Below, piece after piece: positions 6,507 through 15,930 of a stretch of 64,000 bases of DNA. Source of the stretch: Paraplanobispora siamensis (GTDB lineage Bacteria > Actinomycetota > Actinomycetes > Streptosporangiales > Streptosporangiaceae); NCBI RefSeq assembly GCF_016863175.1, contig NZ_BOOJ01000012.1, positions 296,016-360,015 of the forward strand. Direction: 5' to 3'. Within the stretch, counting starts at the first letter, position 1. Each line of letters opens with the position of its first letter. Made by a program: the position numbers and the translations under genes. The notes under the pieces were generated by a model. The model made no database searches. It had not been told where the DNA came from and saw only the letters and a program-made list of their open reading frames with translations.

Positions 6507-8012
6507 CTACTCCTGATAATCCAGTGCCTTCTGAGCCGCGGGCAGCGCCGCCTGCCTGTCCTCCGCGACCAGGCCGATCCGGGTCCGCCGGTCCAGCAGG
6601 TCGCCGGCGTCCAGCGCCCCCTCGTGCCGGACCGCCCAGACGAGCTCGGCCACCGTGACGCCGGTGGGCAGCCGCTCGGCCAGGGCCGGGTCCCGCCCGG
6701 CCAGGGTGTGCACGGCCCCCGCCTCGCCGCCGTACCTCTCCACCAGCCGCGCCGGCGCCGTGACGCCCGGGTGCGTGACGCCGACCAGGGGCAGGCGCGC
6801 CGTACGGCTGGCGCCCGCGCCCAGGCGGTGGGTGCGGACCGCCAGGTCGACCGCGTCCTCGGCCATCCGCCGGTAGGTGGTGAGCTTGCCGCCCACGACC
6901 GTGACCATCCCGTCGGAGGAGGTCAGCAGCGCGTGCCTCCTGGACAGGTCGGCGGTGCGCCCCTCGGCCGCCAGCAGCGGGCGCAGCCCGGCGAAGGCGC
7001 CGGCGACCTCCTCACGCCGCACCTCGGTGTCCAGCACCGAGTTGAGCACGCCGAGCAGGAACGTCACATCCTCTTCGGGCGCCTCGGGGACGTCGGGGAC
7101 CGGCCCCTCCACCGGCTCGTCGGTCAGGCCCACGTAGACGCGTCCGTCGGCCTGGGGCAGCACCAGCGCGAAGCGGTTGCTCTCGCCGGGGATCGGCACG
7201 TGCAGCCCGGTGCGCAGCCCCGGCAGGGTCTCCGGCCGCAGCACCAGGTGGGTGCCGCGCGAGGGCCGCAGCCGGATGGCCGGATCGAGCTGCGCGGCCC
7301 AGACCCCCGCGGCGTTGATCACGGCCCGCGCCCGGATCGTGAAGGTCTCGCCGGTGAGCTCGTCGCGCACCCGCGCCTCCCGTCCGCCCAGCTCCAGCGC
7401 CCGGCACCGGGTCAGGATCCTGGCCCCGTGCGCGGCGGCGGTCCTGGCCAGCGCGACCACCAGCCGGGCGTCGTCGACCAGCCGCCCGTCCCACGACAGC
7501 AGCGCCCCGCGCAGCCCGCGCGGGCTCAGCGGCGCGGCCAGCTCGCGGGCCCGCCCGGCGGAGATCCGCGAGGGGCCGGGCAGCAGCCGGCGCGGGGTGC
7601 GGGCGGCGGCGCGCAGCCCGTCGCCCAGCCGGTAGCCGGTCATCAGGGTCGCCGCCTGGGAGCCGGAGACCCGCGGGGTCAGCGGCAGCAGGTACGGCTG
7701 CGCCCGCACCAGGTGCGGGGCGGTGCGGGCGAGCAGGACGCCGCGCTCCACCGCGCTCTCGTGCGCCACCCCGATCTGCCCCTTGGCGAGATAGCGCAGG
7801 CCGCCGTGGATCATCTTGGAGCTCCACCGCGAGGTGCCGAAGGCCAGGTCGCAGGCGTCGATCGCGGCCACCGACAGGCCGCGCGAGGCGGCGTCGAGCG
7901 CGGCCCCGGCGCCGGTGGCGCCCAGCCCGACCACCAGCACGTCGACGGTCCGGCCGTCGGCCAGCTCGGCGAGCTCGCGGGAGCGGCGGGCGGCGTTGAG
8001 GGAGGACTTCAC
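6507..8012 (-). CDS. glpD: Glycerol-3-phosphate dehydrogenase, FAD-dependent (GlpD/GlpA type)
   Basis: The 501-aa enzyme oxidises sn-glycerol 3-phosphate to dihydroxyacetone phosphate at the membrane, passing electrons to quinone. The FAD-binding motif VDVLVVGLGATGAGAALDAA lies at about 23-42. The family stretches TSRWSSKMIHGGLRYLAKGQ, VINAAGVWA and VTVVGGKLTTYRRMAEDAVD are present. GTG 8012 overlaps the stop of tetR (GTGA), so the two are co-translated. The set glpD-tetR divergent from an alkyl-DHAP-synthase-like gene is one I recall from mycobacteria (Rv2249c-Rv2251). Confidence 0.9.
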   Translation of the reverse strand: MKSSLNAARRSRELAELADGRTVDVLVVGLGATGAGAALDAASRGLSVAAIDACDLAFGTSRWSSKMIHGGLRYLAKGQIGVAHESAVERGVLLARTAPHLVRAQPYLLPLTPRVSGSQAATLMTGYRLGDGLRAAARTPRRLLPGPSRISAGRARELAAPLSPRGLRGALLSWDGRLVDDARLVVALARTAAAHGARILTRCRALELGGREARVRDELTGETFTIRARAVINAAGVWAAQLDPAIRLRPSRGTHLVLRPETLPGLRTGLHVPIPGESNRFALVLPQADGRVYVGLTDEPVEGPVPDVPEAPEEDVTFLLGVLNSVLDTEVRREEVAGAFAGLRPLLAAEGRTADLSRRHALLTSSDGMVTVVGGKLTTYRRMAEDAVDLAVRTHRLGAGASRTARLPLVGVTHPGVTAPARLVERYGGEAGAVHTLAGRDPALAERLPTGVTVAELVWAVRHEGALDAGDLLDRRTRIGLVAEDRQAALPAAQKALDYQE

Positions 8013-8611
8013 GGCGACAGGTACCTCTCCAGGAGTGCGGTCAGCTCGGCGTCCAGCTCGTCCCGGGTGACGGGGCCGAGCATGGTGGGGCCGGACAGCA
8101 GGAAGGACTGGGCGGTCAGCAGCACGGCCCTGGCCATCGCCACGGGGTCGCCGGGCCGTACGGTGCCCTGCTCCTGACCCCGGGCGACGGCCTGCTCGAC
8201 GAGGGCGAGCATGGCCTCGTGGCTGGAGCCCCGGCGGTCCAGCAGGTAGGGCAGGAGCAGCTCGGGGTCGACCTCGACGATCTTCCGCCAGAGCGGGTGG
8301 CCGCGCAGCTCCCCGACCACCCCGACGGCCGCGGTGACCGGGTCGTCGGTGGCGAAGCGCCCGGCGACGCGCACCCACTCCCTGGTCATCAGGTCGGCGA
8401 CCAGGCTCCGCACGTCGGGCCAGTGCCGGTAGACGGTCATCCGGGACACCCCGGCCCGCCGCGCCACGTCGGTGAGCGTGGTGCGGCGCACCCCGACGGC
8501 GAGGACCACCTCGCGCGCGGCGTCGAGGACGGCCTCGCCGTGCCTGCCGCCCTGGGGCTCCTCGGAGTCGTCGGCCCGGTCTCTGCCCTTATTGTGACGA
8601 ATGGACGTCAT
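8009..8611 (-). CDS. TetR-family regulator of the glpD locus
   Basis: The 200-aa product has an N-terminal helix-turn-helix (TLTDVARRAGVSRMTVYRHW, about 45-64) and a variable ligand domain. It is first in an operon with glpD (4-bp GTGA overlap) and its ATG 8611 lies inside a palindrome shared with the divergent flavoprotein gene, so autoregulation is likely. No ribosome site precedes the ATG, hence a leaderless message or a later start is possible. The inducer is unknown; a glycerolipid intermediate is a reasonable guess. Confidence 0.85.
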   Translation of the reverse strand: MTSIRHNKGRDRADDSEEPQGGRHGEAVLDAAREVVLAVGVRRTTLTDVARRAGVSRMTVYRHWPDVRSLVADLMTREWVRVAGRFATDDPVTAAVGVVGELRGHPLWRKIVEVDPELLLPYLLDRRGSSHEAMLALVEQAVARGQEQGTVRPGDPVAMARAVLLTAQSFLLSGPTMLGPVTRDELDAELTALLERYLSP

Positions 8612-8619
8612 GTGTCACA
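8593..8619. promoter_or_regulatory. Palindromic operator between tetR-glpD and the flavoprotein gene
   Basis: A 27-bp dyad has outer arms TGTGAC (8593-8598) and GTCACA (8614-8619) and inner arms ATG/CAT; 9 of 13 pairs match around a central C. It covers the first codons of both divergent genes, as expected for an autoregulated TetR operator. Confidence 0.6.
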
Positions 8620-10256
8620 GTGTAGAGGTGGAAACTCACCGTGCGGAAGTAGAGACCCCGGCGGCCCCGGCGAGCGCCGCCGAACCGATGCTCTGGTCCG
8701 GCTGGGGCGACCCCGCCAAGGCAGCGGACCTGCCCGAGCCGGTCGTGAAGCTGCTGCGCGAGGTGCTGGGCGTGCGCCCGCCGGCGAGCCCGGCCGGGAG
8801 CTGGGAGGAGGTGCGGCTGCCCGTCACCGTCCTGCCCCCCGAGACGCTGACCGAACTGATCGGCGTGGTCGGCGACGGGTACGTCCGCTCCGGCGACGAG
8901 GACCGGGTCCGCCACACCCGGGGCAAGTCCACCCCCGACCTGATGCGCATGCGCGCCGGTGACGGCTCCGACGCCCCCGACGCCGTGGTGCTGCCCGCCT
9001 CGCACGACGAGGTGCTCCGGGTGCTGCGGGTCTGCGCCGCGCACCGGGTCGCGGTGGTGCCCTTCGGCGGCGGCACCTCGGTCGTCGGCGGACTGACCCC
9101 GGCGCGCGAGGGGTTCTCCGGGGTCGTCGCCCTGGACCTGGCCCGGCTGAACCGGCTCGTCTCGGTGGACGCCGAGTCGATGGTCGCGGAACTGGAGCCC
9201 GGCCTGCGCGCGCCGCAGGCCGAGGAGCTCCTGGCCGCGCACGGGTTCACCCTGGGGCACTTCCCCCAGTCCTTCGAGTACGCCACGCTGGGCGGCTTCG
9301 CCGCGGCCCGCTCCAGCGGCCAGGCCTCGGCGGGCTATGGCCGTTTCGACGACATGGTGGTCGGCATGACCGTGGCCACCCCGCGCGGCACCCTCGAGCT
9401 GGGCCGCGCGCCCAAGTCCGCCGCCGGGCCCGACCTGCGCCAGGTGATCCTCGGCTCCGAGGGCGCCTTCGGCGTGATCACCTCGCTCCGGCTGCGGGTG
9501 CGCCCGGTCCCGCAGGTGCGCGTCTACGAGGGCTGGCGGTTCGAGTCGTTCGCGGCCGGGTCGGCCGCGCTGCGCAGGCTCGCCCAGGACGGGCCGGTGC
9601 CCACCGTGCTGCGCCTGTCGGACGAGACCGAGACGATGATCGGCCTGGCCAAGCCCGGTGAGCTGGGCGGCATGGCCTCCGGGGCGGGCTGCCTGGTCGT
9701 GGCCGGCTACGAGGGCGCAGCCGAGGAGGTGCCCGCGCGGCGCGAGCGGGCCGCCGCGGTCCTGTCCGGGCTCGGCGGGACCTTCCTGGGCACCGAGCCC
9801 GGCCAGGCCTGGGCGCACGGCCGCTACGCGGCCCCCTACCTGCGCGACTCCCTGCTCGCGGCCGGGGCCACGGTGGAGACCCTGGAGACGGCCGGGTTCT
9901 GGGCCGGCCTGCCGCGCCTGTACGACGCCGTACGGCTGGCGCTGCACGGCGCGCTCGGCTCGCCGCTGGTGATGTGCCACATCTCGCACGTGTACGGCAC
10001 CGGCGCCTCGCTCTACTTCACGGTCGTCACGGCCCAGAGCGAGGACCCGATCGCGCAGTGGGAGGCGGCCAAGCGCGCGGCGAACGAGGCGATCGCCGCC
10101 GCGGGCGGCACCGTCTCCCACCACCACGGCGTCGGCCGCGACCACCGCGGGCCGTACGCCGACGAGATCGGCGAGCTGGGCGTGGAGATCCTGCGCGGGA
10201 TCAAGGAGCGCCTCGACCCCGAGGGGATCCTCAACCCCGGGGTGCTGATCCCCTGA
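8601..10256 (+). CDS. FAD-binding oxidase, alkyldihydroxyacetonephosphate-synthase-like
   Basis: The 551-aa flavoprotein has the vanillyl-alcohol-oxidase/PCMH FAD fold: VVPFGGGTSVVGG, then HFPQSFEYATLGGFAAARSSGQ, and a C-terminal VSHHHGVGRDHRGPY with the His triplet seen in alkyl-DHAP synthases, ending NPGVLIP. Alkyl-DHAP synthases make ether-lipid precursors; bacterial relatives are often annotated only as FAD-linked oxidases. Adjacent glpD supplies DHAP, a consistent link. ATG 8601 and ATG 8610 lie in the operator and GTG 8628 is another option; the family core starts around MLWSGWGDP, so any of these fits. Confidence 0.85.
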   Translation: MDVMCHSVEVETHRAEVETPAAPASAAEPMLWSGWGDPAKAADLPEPVVKLLREVLGVRPPASPAGSWEEVRLPVTVLPPETLTELIGVVGDGYVRSGDEDRVRHTRGKSTPDLMRMRAGDGSDAPDAVVLPASHDEVLRVLRVCAAHRVAVVPFGGGTSVVGGLTPAREGFSGVVALDLARLNRLVSVDAESMVAELEPGLRAPQAEELLAAHGFTLGHFPQSFEYATLGGFAAARSSGQASAGYGRFDDMVVGMTVATPRGTLELGRAPKSAAGPDLRQVILGSEGAFGVITSLRLRVRPVPQVRVYEGWRFESFAAGSAALRRLAQDGPVPTVLRLSDETETMIGLAKPGELGGMASGAGCLVVAGYEGAAEEVPARRERAAAVLSGLGGTFLGTEPGQAWAHGRYAAPYLRDSLLAAGATVETLETAGFWAGLPRLYDAVRLALHGALGSPLVMCHISHVYGTGASLYFTVVTAQSEDPIAQWEAAKRAANEAIAAAGGTVSHHHGVGRDHRGPYADEIGELGVEILRGIKERLDPEGILNPGVLIP

Positions 10257-10263
10257 GGGCCGG

Positions 10264-10746
10264 TCACCCGGGCGGGGGAGGGGGAGTGCGGTCGGAGGCC
10301 GGCCAGACGTAGGGCAGGTCGTCCGGCTCGTCGCCGAAGATCGGGCGGTAGTGGTCGGGGAGCTTGCGCAGCAGGGACGAGCGGTGGCTGAGGTGGAAAC
10401 CGGGGTCGCCCAGCCAGGGCGGCAGCTCGCCCGCCTGCCCGAGCAGCTCCTGGGAGCGCGGGACCCCGACGCCGCGCCGCTCGGTCAGCTCCCGCGCCAT
10501 CGTCTCCGAGCAGGTGTCGGCCCGGCCCATGGAGCACCAGTGCCCGCATATCTCCAGGCCGTACCTGACCAGGGCCTCCTCGTAGCCGGTCCACATCCGC
10601 ACCGCCGGGTGGTTGCGCCAGCCGTACCCCGGCACGGTCAGCGCGCGCAGCACCTGGAGCGTCTCGACCCGCTGCTTGCCGAGCCGCAGCGGGTCGAGGA
10701 CCGCCGCGGTGGCGGCGAAGTCGGGATAGGGGAGGAAGGTCTGCAT
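10264..10746 (-). CDS. MSMEG_6728-like conserved protein
   Basis: The 160-aa soluble product opens MQTFLPYPDFAATAAVLDPL followed by RLGKQRVETLQVL and closes with HYRPIFGDEPDDLPYVWP. I recognise the actinobacterial MSMEG_6728 family, related to pyrimidine-dimer DNA glycosylases of the T4 endonuclease V type. A DNA-repair activity is plausible but not shown. The stop is 7 bp from the stop of the converging flavoprotein gene. The proline-rich tail TPPPPPG looks like a local extension. Confidence 0.7.
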   Translation of the reverse strand: MQTFLPYPDFAATAAVLDPLRLGKQRVETLQVLRALTVPGYGWRNHPAVRMWTGYEEALVRYGLEICGHWCSMGRADTCSETMARELTERRGVGVPRSQELLGQAGELPPWLGDPGFHLSHRSSLLRKLPDHYRPIFGDEPDDLPYVWPASDRTPPPPPG

Positions 10747-10899
10747 CGCCGTCCTCGGATCAGGGGCGCGGGTACGGCGTGCCCGTCGGGCCCCGGGACG
10801 CCGCGCCGGGGTCGGTCCGCCGGCCGTGCCAGGCGTGTACCCGCCCGGACGCCGGGCACGCGGGCCGGAGGGAAAGCGCCCCTGGGCGCCGGGTCAAAT

Positions 10900-10915
10900 G
10901 TCCGCCGGGGCGGAC
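10900..10915 (-). terminator. Possible hairpin terminator after the alcohol dehydrogenase gene
   Basis: GTCCGCC (10900-10906) and GGCGGAC (10909-10915) form a 7-bp stem, 53 bp past the dehydrogenase stop on its strand. There is no T-run, which is common in this kind of genome. The rest of 10747-10967 shows no gene. Confidence 0.3.
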
Positions 10916-10967
10916 CGGGTGGTGGACCGGGCGCCCGCCGGAACGACCGCGGGCGGTCGCCGGGGTC

Positions 10968-12095
10968 TCAGAAGACGATCACCTGGCGGACCGCCTCGCC
11001 GGTGTGCAGGCGGTCGAAGCCCTCGTTGACCTCCTCCAGGGTGAGCCGGTGCGACAGCAGCGCGTCCACCGGCAGGATCCCCGCCCTGTACATCTCGACG
11101 AAGCGCGGGACGTCCCGGCGCGGGACGCACGAGCCCAGATAGCTGCCCTTGAGCGTGCGCTCCTCGGCGACCAGGCTCAGCGCGGGCAGGACCAGCTCGC
11201 GGGAGGGGTCGGGCAGGCCCACGGTCACCGTCGTGCCGCCTCGGGCCGTGGCCCGGTAGGCCTGCTCCAGGACCGGGACCACCCCGGTGGTGTCGACGAC
11301 CTTCTCGGCGCCGCCGCGGGTGATCTCCCGGATCGCCTCGACGGCGTCCGGGCCGCCCGCGACTGTGTGCGTCGCGCCCAGCTCGCGCGCCAGCTCCAGC
11401 TTGGACTCCACCACGTCGATCGCGACCAGCGTCGCCGCTCCGGCCGCCTTGGCCGCCAGCAGCGCGGCCAGCCCGACCCCGCCCAGGCCGAACACCGCGA
11501 CGCTGTCGCCGGGCGCGACCCGGGCGCTGTAGAACGCGGCGCCCGCGCCGGTCAGGACGGCGCAGCCGAACAGCGCGGCGATCTCGGGGGGCAGCTCCGG
11601 ATCGACCTTGACCGCCGAGCGCGCCGAGACGACCGTGTACTCGGAGAAGGCCGAGACGCCGAGATGGTGCCAGGGGCGGCCGCCGGAGGCGTCGCTGAAG
11701 CGCAGCCCGCCGCCGAGCAGGGTGCCGCTGCCGTTGGCCGCCGCGCCCGGCTCGCACAGCGCGGGACGGCCTCCCGAGCAGGGGGCGCAGTGCCCGCAGG
11801 CCGGGACGAACGCCAGCACCACGTGGTCGCCCGGGGCGAACTCGGTGCCCTCGCCGACGGCCACGACCTCGCCCGCGGCCTCGTGCCCCAGGGCCATGGG
11901 CAGCGGGCGCAGCCGGGAGCCGTTGATCACCGACAGGTCCGAGTGGCACAGCCCCGCCGCGCGCACCCGGATCAGCAGCTCGCCGGGGCCGGGCGGGTCG
12001 AGCGTCAGCGGTACGACCTCCAGGGGGCGGGAGTCCGCGTAGGGGGCCGGGCGGCCCGACTCGACCAGGACCGCGGCCCGGGTGGAGGTGCTCAT
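10968..12095 (-). CDS. Zinc-dependent alcohol dehydrogenase (MDR family)
   Basis: The 375-aa enzyme is a medium-chain NAD(P)-dependent alcohol dehydrogenase. The catalytic zinc motif is GLCHSD and GHEAAGEV, the structural zinc set is CGHCAPCSGGRPALC, and the Rossmann motif is VFGLGGVGLAALLAA. The inserted loop with NGSGTLLGG resembles class III-like enzymes. The ATG at 12095 overlaps the stop of the upstream thioesterase (ATGA), so the two are coupled. The aldehyde/alcohol substrate is not evident; pairing with an acyl-CoA thioesterase hints at fatty or aromatic acyl metabolism. Confidence 0.9.
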   Translation of the reverse strand: MSTSTRAAVLVESGRPAPYADSRPLEVVPLTLDPPGPGELLIRVRAAGLCHSDLSVINGSRLRPLPMALGHEAAGEVVAVGEGTEFAPGDHVVLAFVPACGHCAPCSGGRPALCEPGAAANGSGTLLGGGLRFSDASGGRPWHHLGVSAFSEYTVVSARSAVKVDPELPPEIAALFGCAVLTGAGAAFYSARVAPGDSVAVFGLGGVGLAALLAAKAAGAATLVAIDVVESKLELARELGATHTVAGGPDAVEAIREITRGGAEKVVDTTGVVPVLEQAYRATARGGTTVTVGLPDPSRELVLPALSLVAEERTLKGSYLGSCVPRRDVPRFVEMYRAGILPVDALLSHRLTLEEVNEGFDRLHTGEAVRQVIVF

Positions 12096-12502
12096 TCGTC
12101 GATCACCATTTTCTCCATGGCGGCGCGCAGCGGCGCCGGGATCTCGGCGGGCCTGCGGTTCTCCCGGTCCACGAAGACGTGGACGAAGTGGCCCTCGGCC
12201 ACGACCGTCTCCCCGTCCTCGCGGAACAGGCCCAGCTCGTAGCGGACGCTGGAGCGGCCCAGCTTCCCGATCCTGAGCCCGACCCTGACGGCCTCGGGGA
12301 AGGAGATCGCGGCCTTGTAGACGCAGTGCGACTCCACGCACAGGCCGATGACGTCACCGTCGTGGATGTCCAGGCCCGCGGTCCTGATCAGCCACGTGTT
12401 GATCACCGTGTCCATCAGCGAGTAGTGGACGGCGTTGTTCATGTGGCCGTAGACGTCGTTGTCCTTCCACCGTGTGGGGACGGTCTCCCAGTGCGCGTAC
12501 AC
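12092..12502 (-). CDS. Hot-dog-fold acyl-CoA thioesterase (4HBT family)
   Basis: The 136-aa protein has the 4-hydroxybenzoyl-CoA thioesterase signature: VPTRWKDNDVYGHMNNAVHY near the N-terminus with the catalytic Asp, then GLCVESHCVYKAAISFPE and GHFVHVFVD. These cytosolic enzymes cleave acyl-CoA to acid plus CoA. It is the first gene of a two-gene operon with the alcohol dehydrogenase, 4-bp overlap. It diverges from kinase 1. Confidence 0.88.
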   Translation of the reverse strand: MYAHWETVPTRWKDNDVYGHMNNAVHYSLMDTVINTWLIRTAGLDIHDGDVIGLCVESHCVYKAAISFPEAVRVGLRIGKLGRSSVRYELGLFREDGETVVAEGHFVHVFVDRENRRPAEIPAPLRAAMEKMVIDE

Positions 12503-12648
12503 GGACAGAACTATATTCCAGAGCCGTACGGCGGGCGCCCCCGGGTCACGGCGGCCGATCTTTCCGGCGGACGGGCGGATGGCGGCCGTTTGCTTACACC
12601 TGTGTCACTTTTGGAGGAAATCTCCGCTCTGCTGTGATCAGTCCAACC

Positions 12649-12654
12649 TATGAT
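12649..12654 (+). promoter_or_regulatory. -10 box for leaderless kinase 1 transcript
   Basis: TATGAT lies 8 nt before GTG 12663, so transcription should start at about the first base of the start codon. There is no ribosome binding site between them. Confidence 0.6.
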
Positions 12655-12662
12655 CGTCCGCT

Positions 12663-14303
<1,641 letters not shown>

Positions 14304-14361
14304 GGATCTTTACTCCGGCGCTCCCCGAACCGCCGCGTGATCGCCCAATCATGGCCAGAAT

Positions 14362-15882
14362 ATGACCATGGTGGATGTCGGGCAGGCCGCGGAACGCGGG
14401 CGTGAGGTCTCCTCCCGGGTCTCGCAGGAGGGCGCGGGCTGGGACTGCGTCGAGATGGGCACGTTCAAGGACCTGCGGCCCAACACGGAGTCGTTCTCCT
14501 GGCTCAACCCGCGCACGCTCTGGAGGTCGCGCAACGAGATCCTCGCCGCGCTGTTCGGGGACCCGTCGGGCCAGGTCAGGGCGCGCTGGGTGGGCTCGCA
14601 GCGCGACCGGGGCGTCGACCCGTCCTTCCGGATCCCGATGAGCGTCGGCCCGGAGTTCTCCTTCCTGGTCCTGGGGGACACCGGCGAGGGCGACGCCTCG
14701 CAGTACGCCGTGGTCCCCGGCATGCTCAGGATCGGCGAGGGGACGGACTTCGCGGTCATCGCCAGCGACGTGATCTACCCCACCGGCTCCGGCAACGAGT
14801 ACGAGGACAAGTTCTTCCGCCCCTATCAGAACTACCGGGCGCCGATCTACGCCGTCCCCGGCAACCACGACTGGTACGACGGGCTCGGCGGCTTCATGCG
14901 GGTCTTCTGCGACGCCCGCGCGCTCGCGGCCCGGAGAGAGGGCTTCAAGCTGTCGCCCTCCGGGCTGCGCGGGCTGCTCTGGCGCAAACCGGAGAAGATC
15001 GACGAGGGCCGGCTGGCCAGGGCGCGCGAGCGCCGGGCGCTGCCCGGGCAGCAGGCCACCCAGCCGGGGCCGTACTGGGCGATGGAGACCCCGACGCTGC
15101 TCATCGTGGGGGTCGACACCGGCATCCGCGGCGAGCTGGACCGCGAGCAGGCCAACTGGCTCAGGGAGGTCTCGCGTGACCCCCGGCCCAAGATGCTGAT
15201 CACCGGTAAGCCGATCTACACCCGCAACGAGTACAAGCCGTCGAAGCTGGAGGGCGGCGGCACGATCGACGACATCGTGCGCGACCCCCTGCACAACTAC
15301 GTCGCGGTCATCGGCGGGGACGTGCACAACTACCAGCGCTTCCCGGTCAAGGTCGGCGAGCGGGCGATCCAGTACATCGTGGCGGGCGGGTCCGGGGCCT
15401 TCACCCACGCCACCCACACGACGCCCAGGATCACGGTCGGCGGCGTGCACGAGGACGACTACAAGTGCTATCCGCTGCGCGGCGACTCGCTGTCGCTCTA
15501 CAGCAAGCTCTACAGCGAGCGGCTCCGCATGCGCTGGCTCTATCTCACACCGGACGAGGCCATGTGCCTGATGTCCGGCTACATCGGCAACACCCCGCCG
15601 CGGCCGATCGACGGGGTGAAGATCACCCGGCGGATGCGGTGGGCGGCGCGCTGGCTCGGCGCCATGCCGCTGCCGCTGCCGATCCGGCTGCCCGTGGAGA
15701 AGGTCTTCCACCGGTACGTGTCGGAGCTGTCCGATTGGGACGACCCGCCGTTCTTCAAGAGCTTCCTGCACGTCTCGGTCACCCCGGACGCCCTGCGGAT
15801 CCGCTGCTTCGCCGCCACCGGCTGCCTGCCCCAGGAGCTCGAACCCCCGCTCGAAGACGAGGTCTCCATCCCGCTCGCCTGA
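14362..15882 (+). CDS. Calcineurin-like metallophosphoesterase
   Basis: The 506-aa protein carries the five metal-binding blocks of the family: FLVLGDTGEGD (about 100-110), SDVIYPTG where many members have a D first, GNHDWYDG, a middle TGKPIY where the usual His-bearing motif is weak, and GGDVHNYQRF near 310. No signal peptide is seen. Substrate unknown. The variation in the third/fourth block deserves attention when judging activity. It sits between kinase 1 and a PolA-like polymerase, same strand. Confidence 0.85.
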   Translation: MTMVDVGQAAERGREVSSRVSQEGAGWDCVEMGTFKDLRPNTESFSWLNPRTLWRSRNEILAALFGDPSGQVRARWVGSQRDRGVDPSFRIPMSVGPEFSFLVLGDTGEGDASQYAVVPGMLRIGEGTDFAVIASDVIYPTGSGNEYEDKFFRPYQNYRAPIYAVPGNHDWYDGLGGFMRVFCDARALAARREGFKLSPSGLRGLLWRKPEKIDEGRLARARERRALPGQQATQPGPYWAMETPTLLIVGVDTGIRGELDREQANWLREVSRDPRPKMLITGKPIYTRNEYKPSKLEGGGTIDDIVRDPLHNYVAVIGGDVHNYQRFPVKVGERAIQYIVAGGSGAFTHATHTTPRITVGGVHEDDYKCYPLRGDSLSLYSKLYSERLRMRWLYLTPDEAMCLMSGYIGNTPPRPIDGVKITRRMRWAARWLGAMPLPLPIRLPVEKVFHRYVSELSDWDDPPFFKSFLHVSVTPDALRIRCFAATGCLPQELEPPLEDEVSIPLA

Positions 15883-15930
15883 TCGAATCGCCTGATCGGA
15901 AACGTCGGTGGCGCGTGGCACGCTGGAGGC

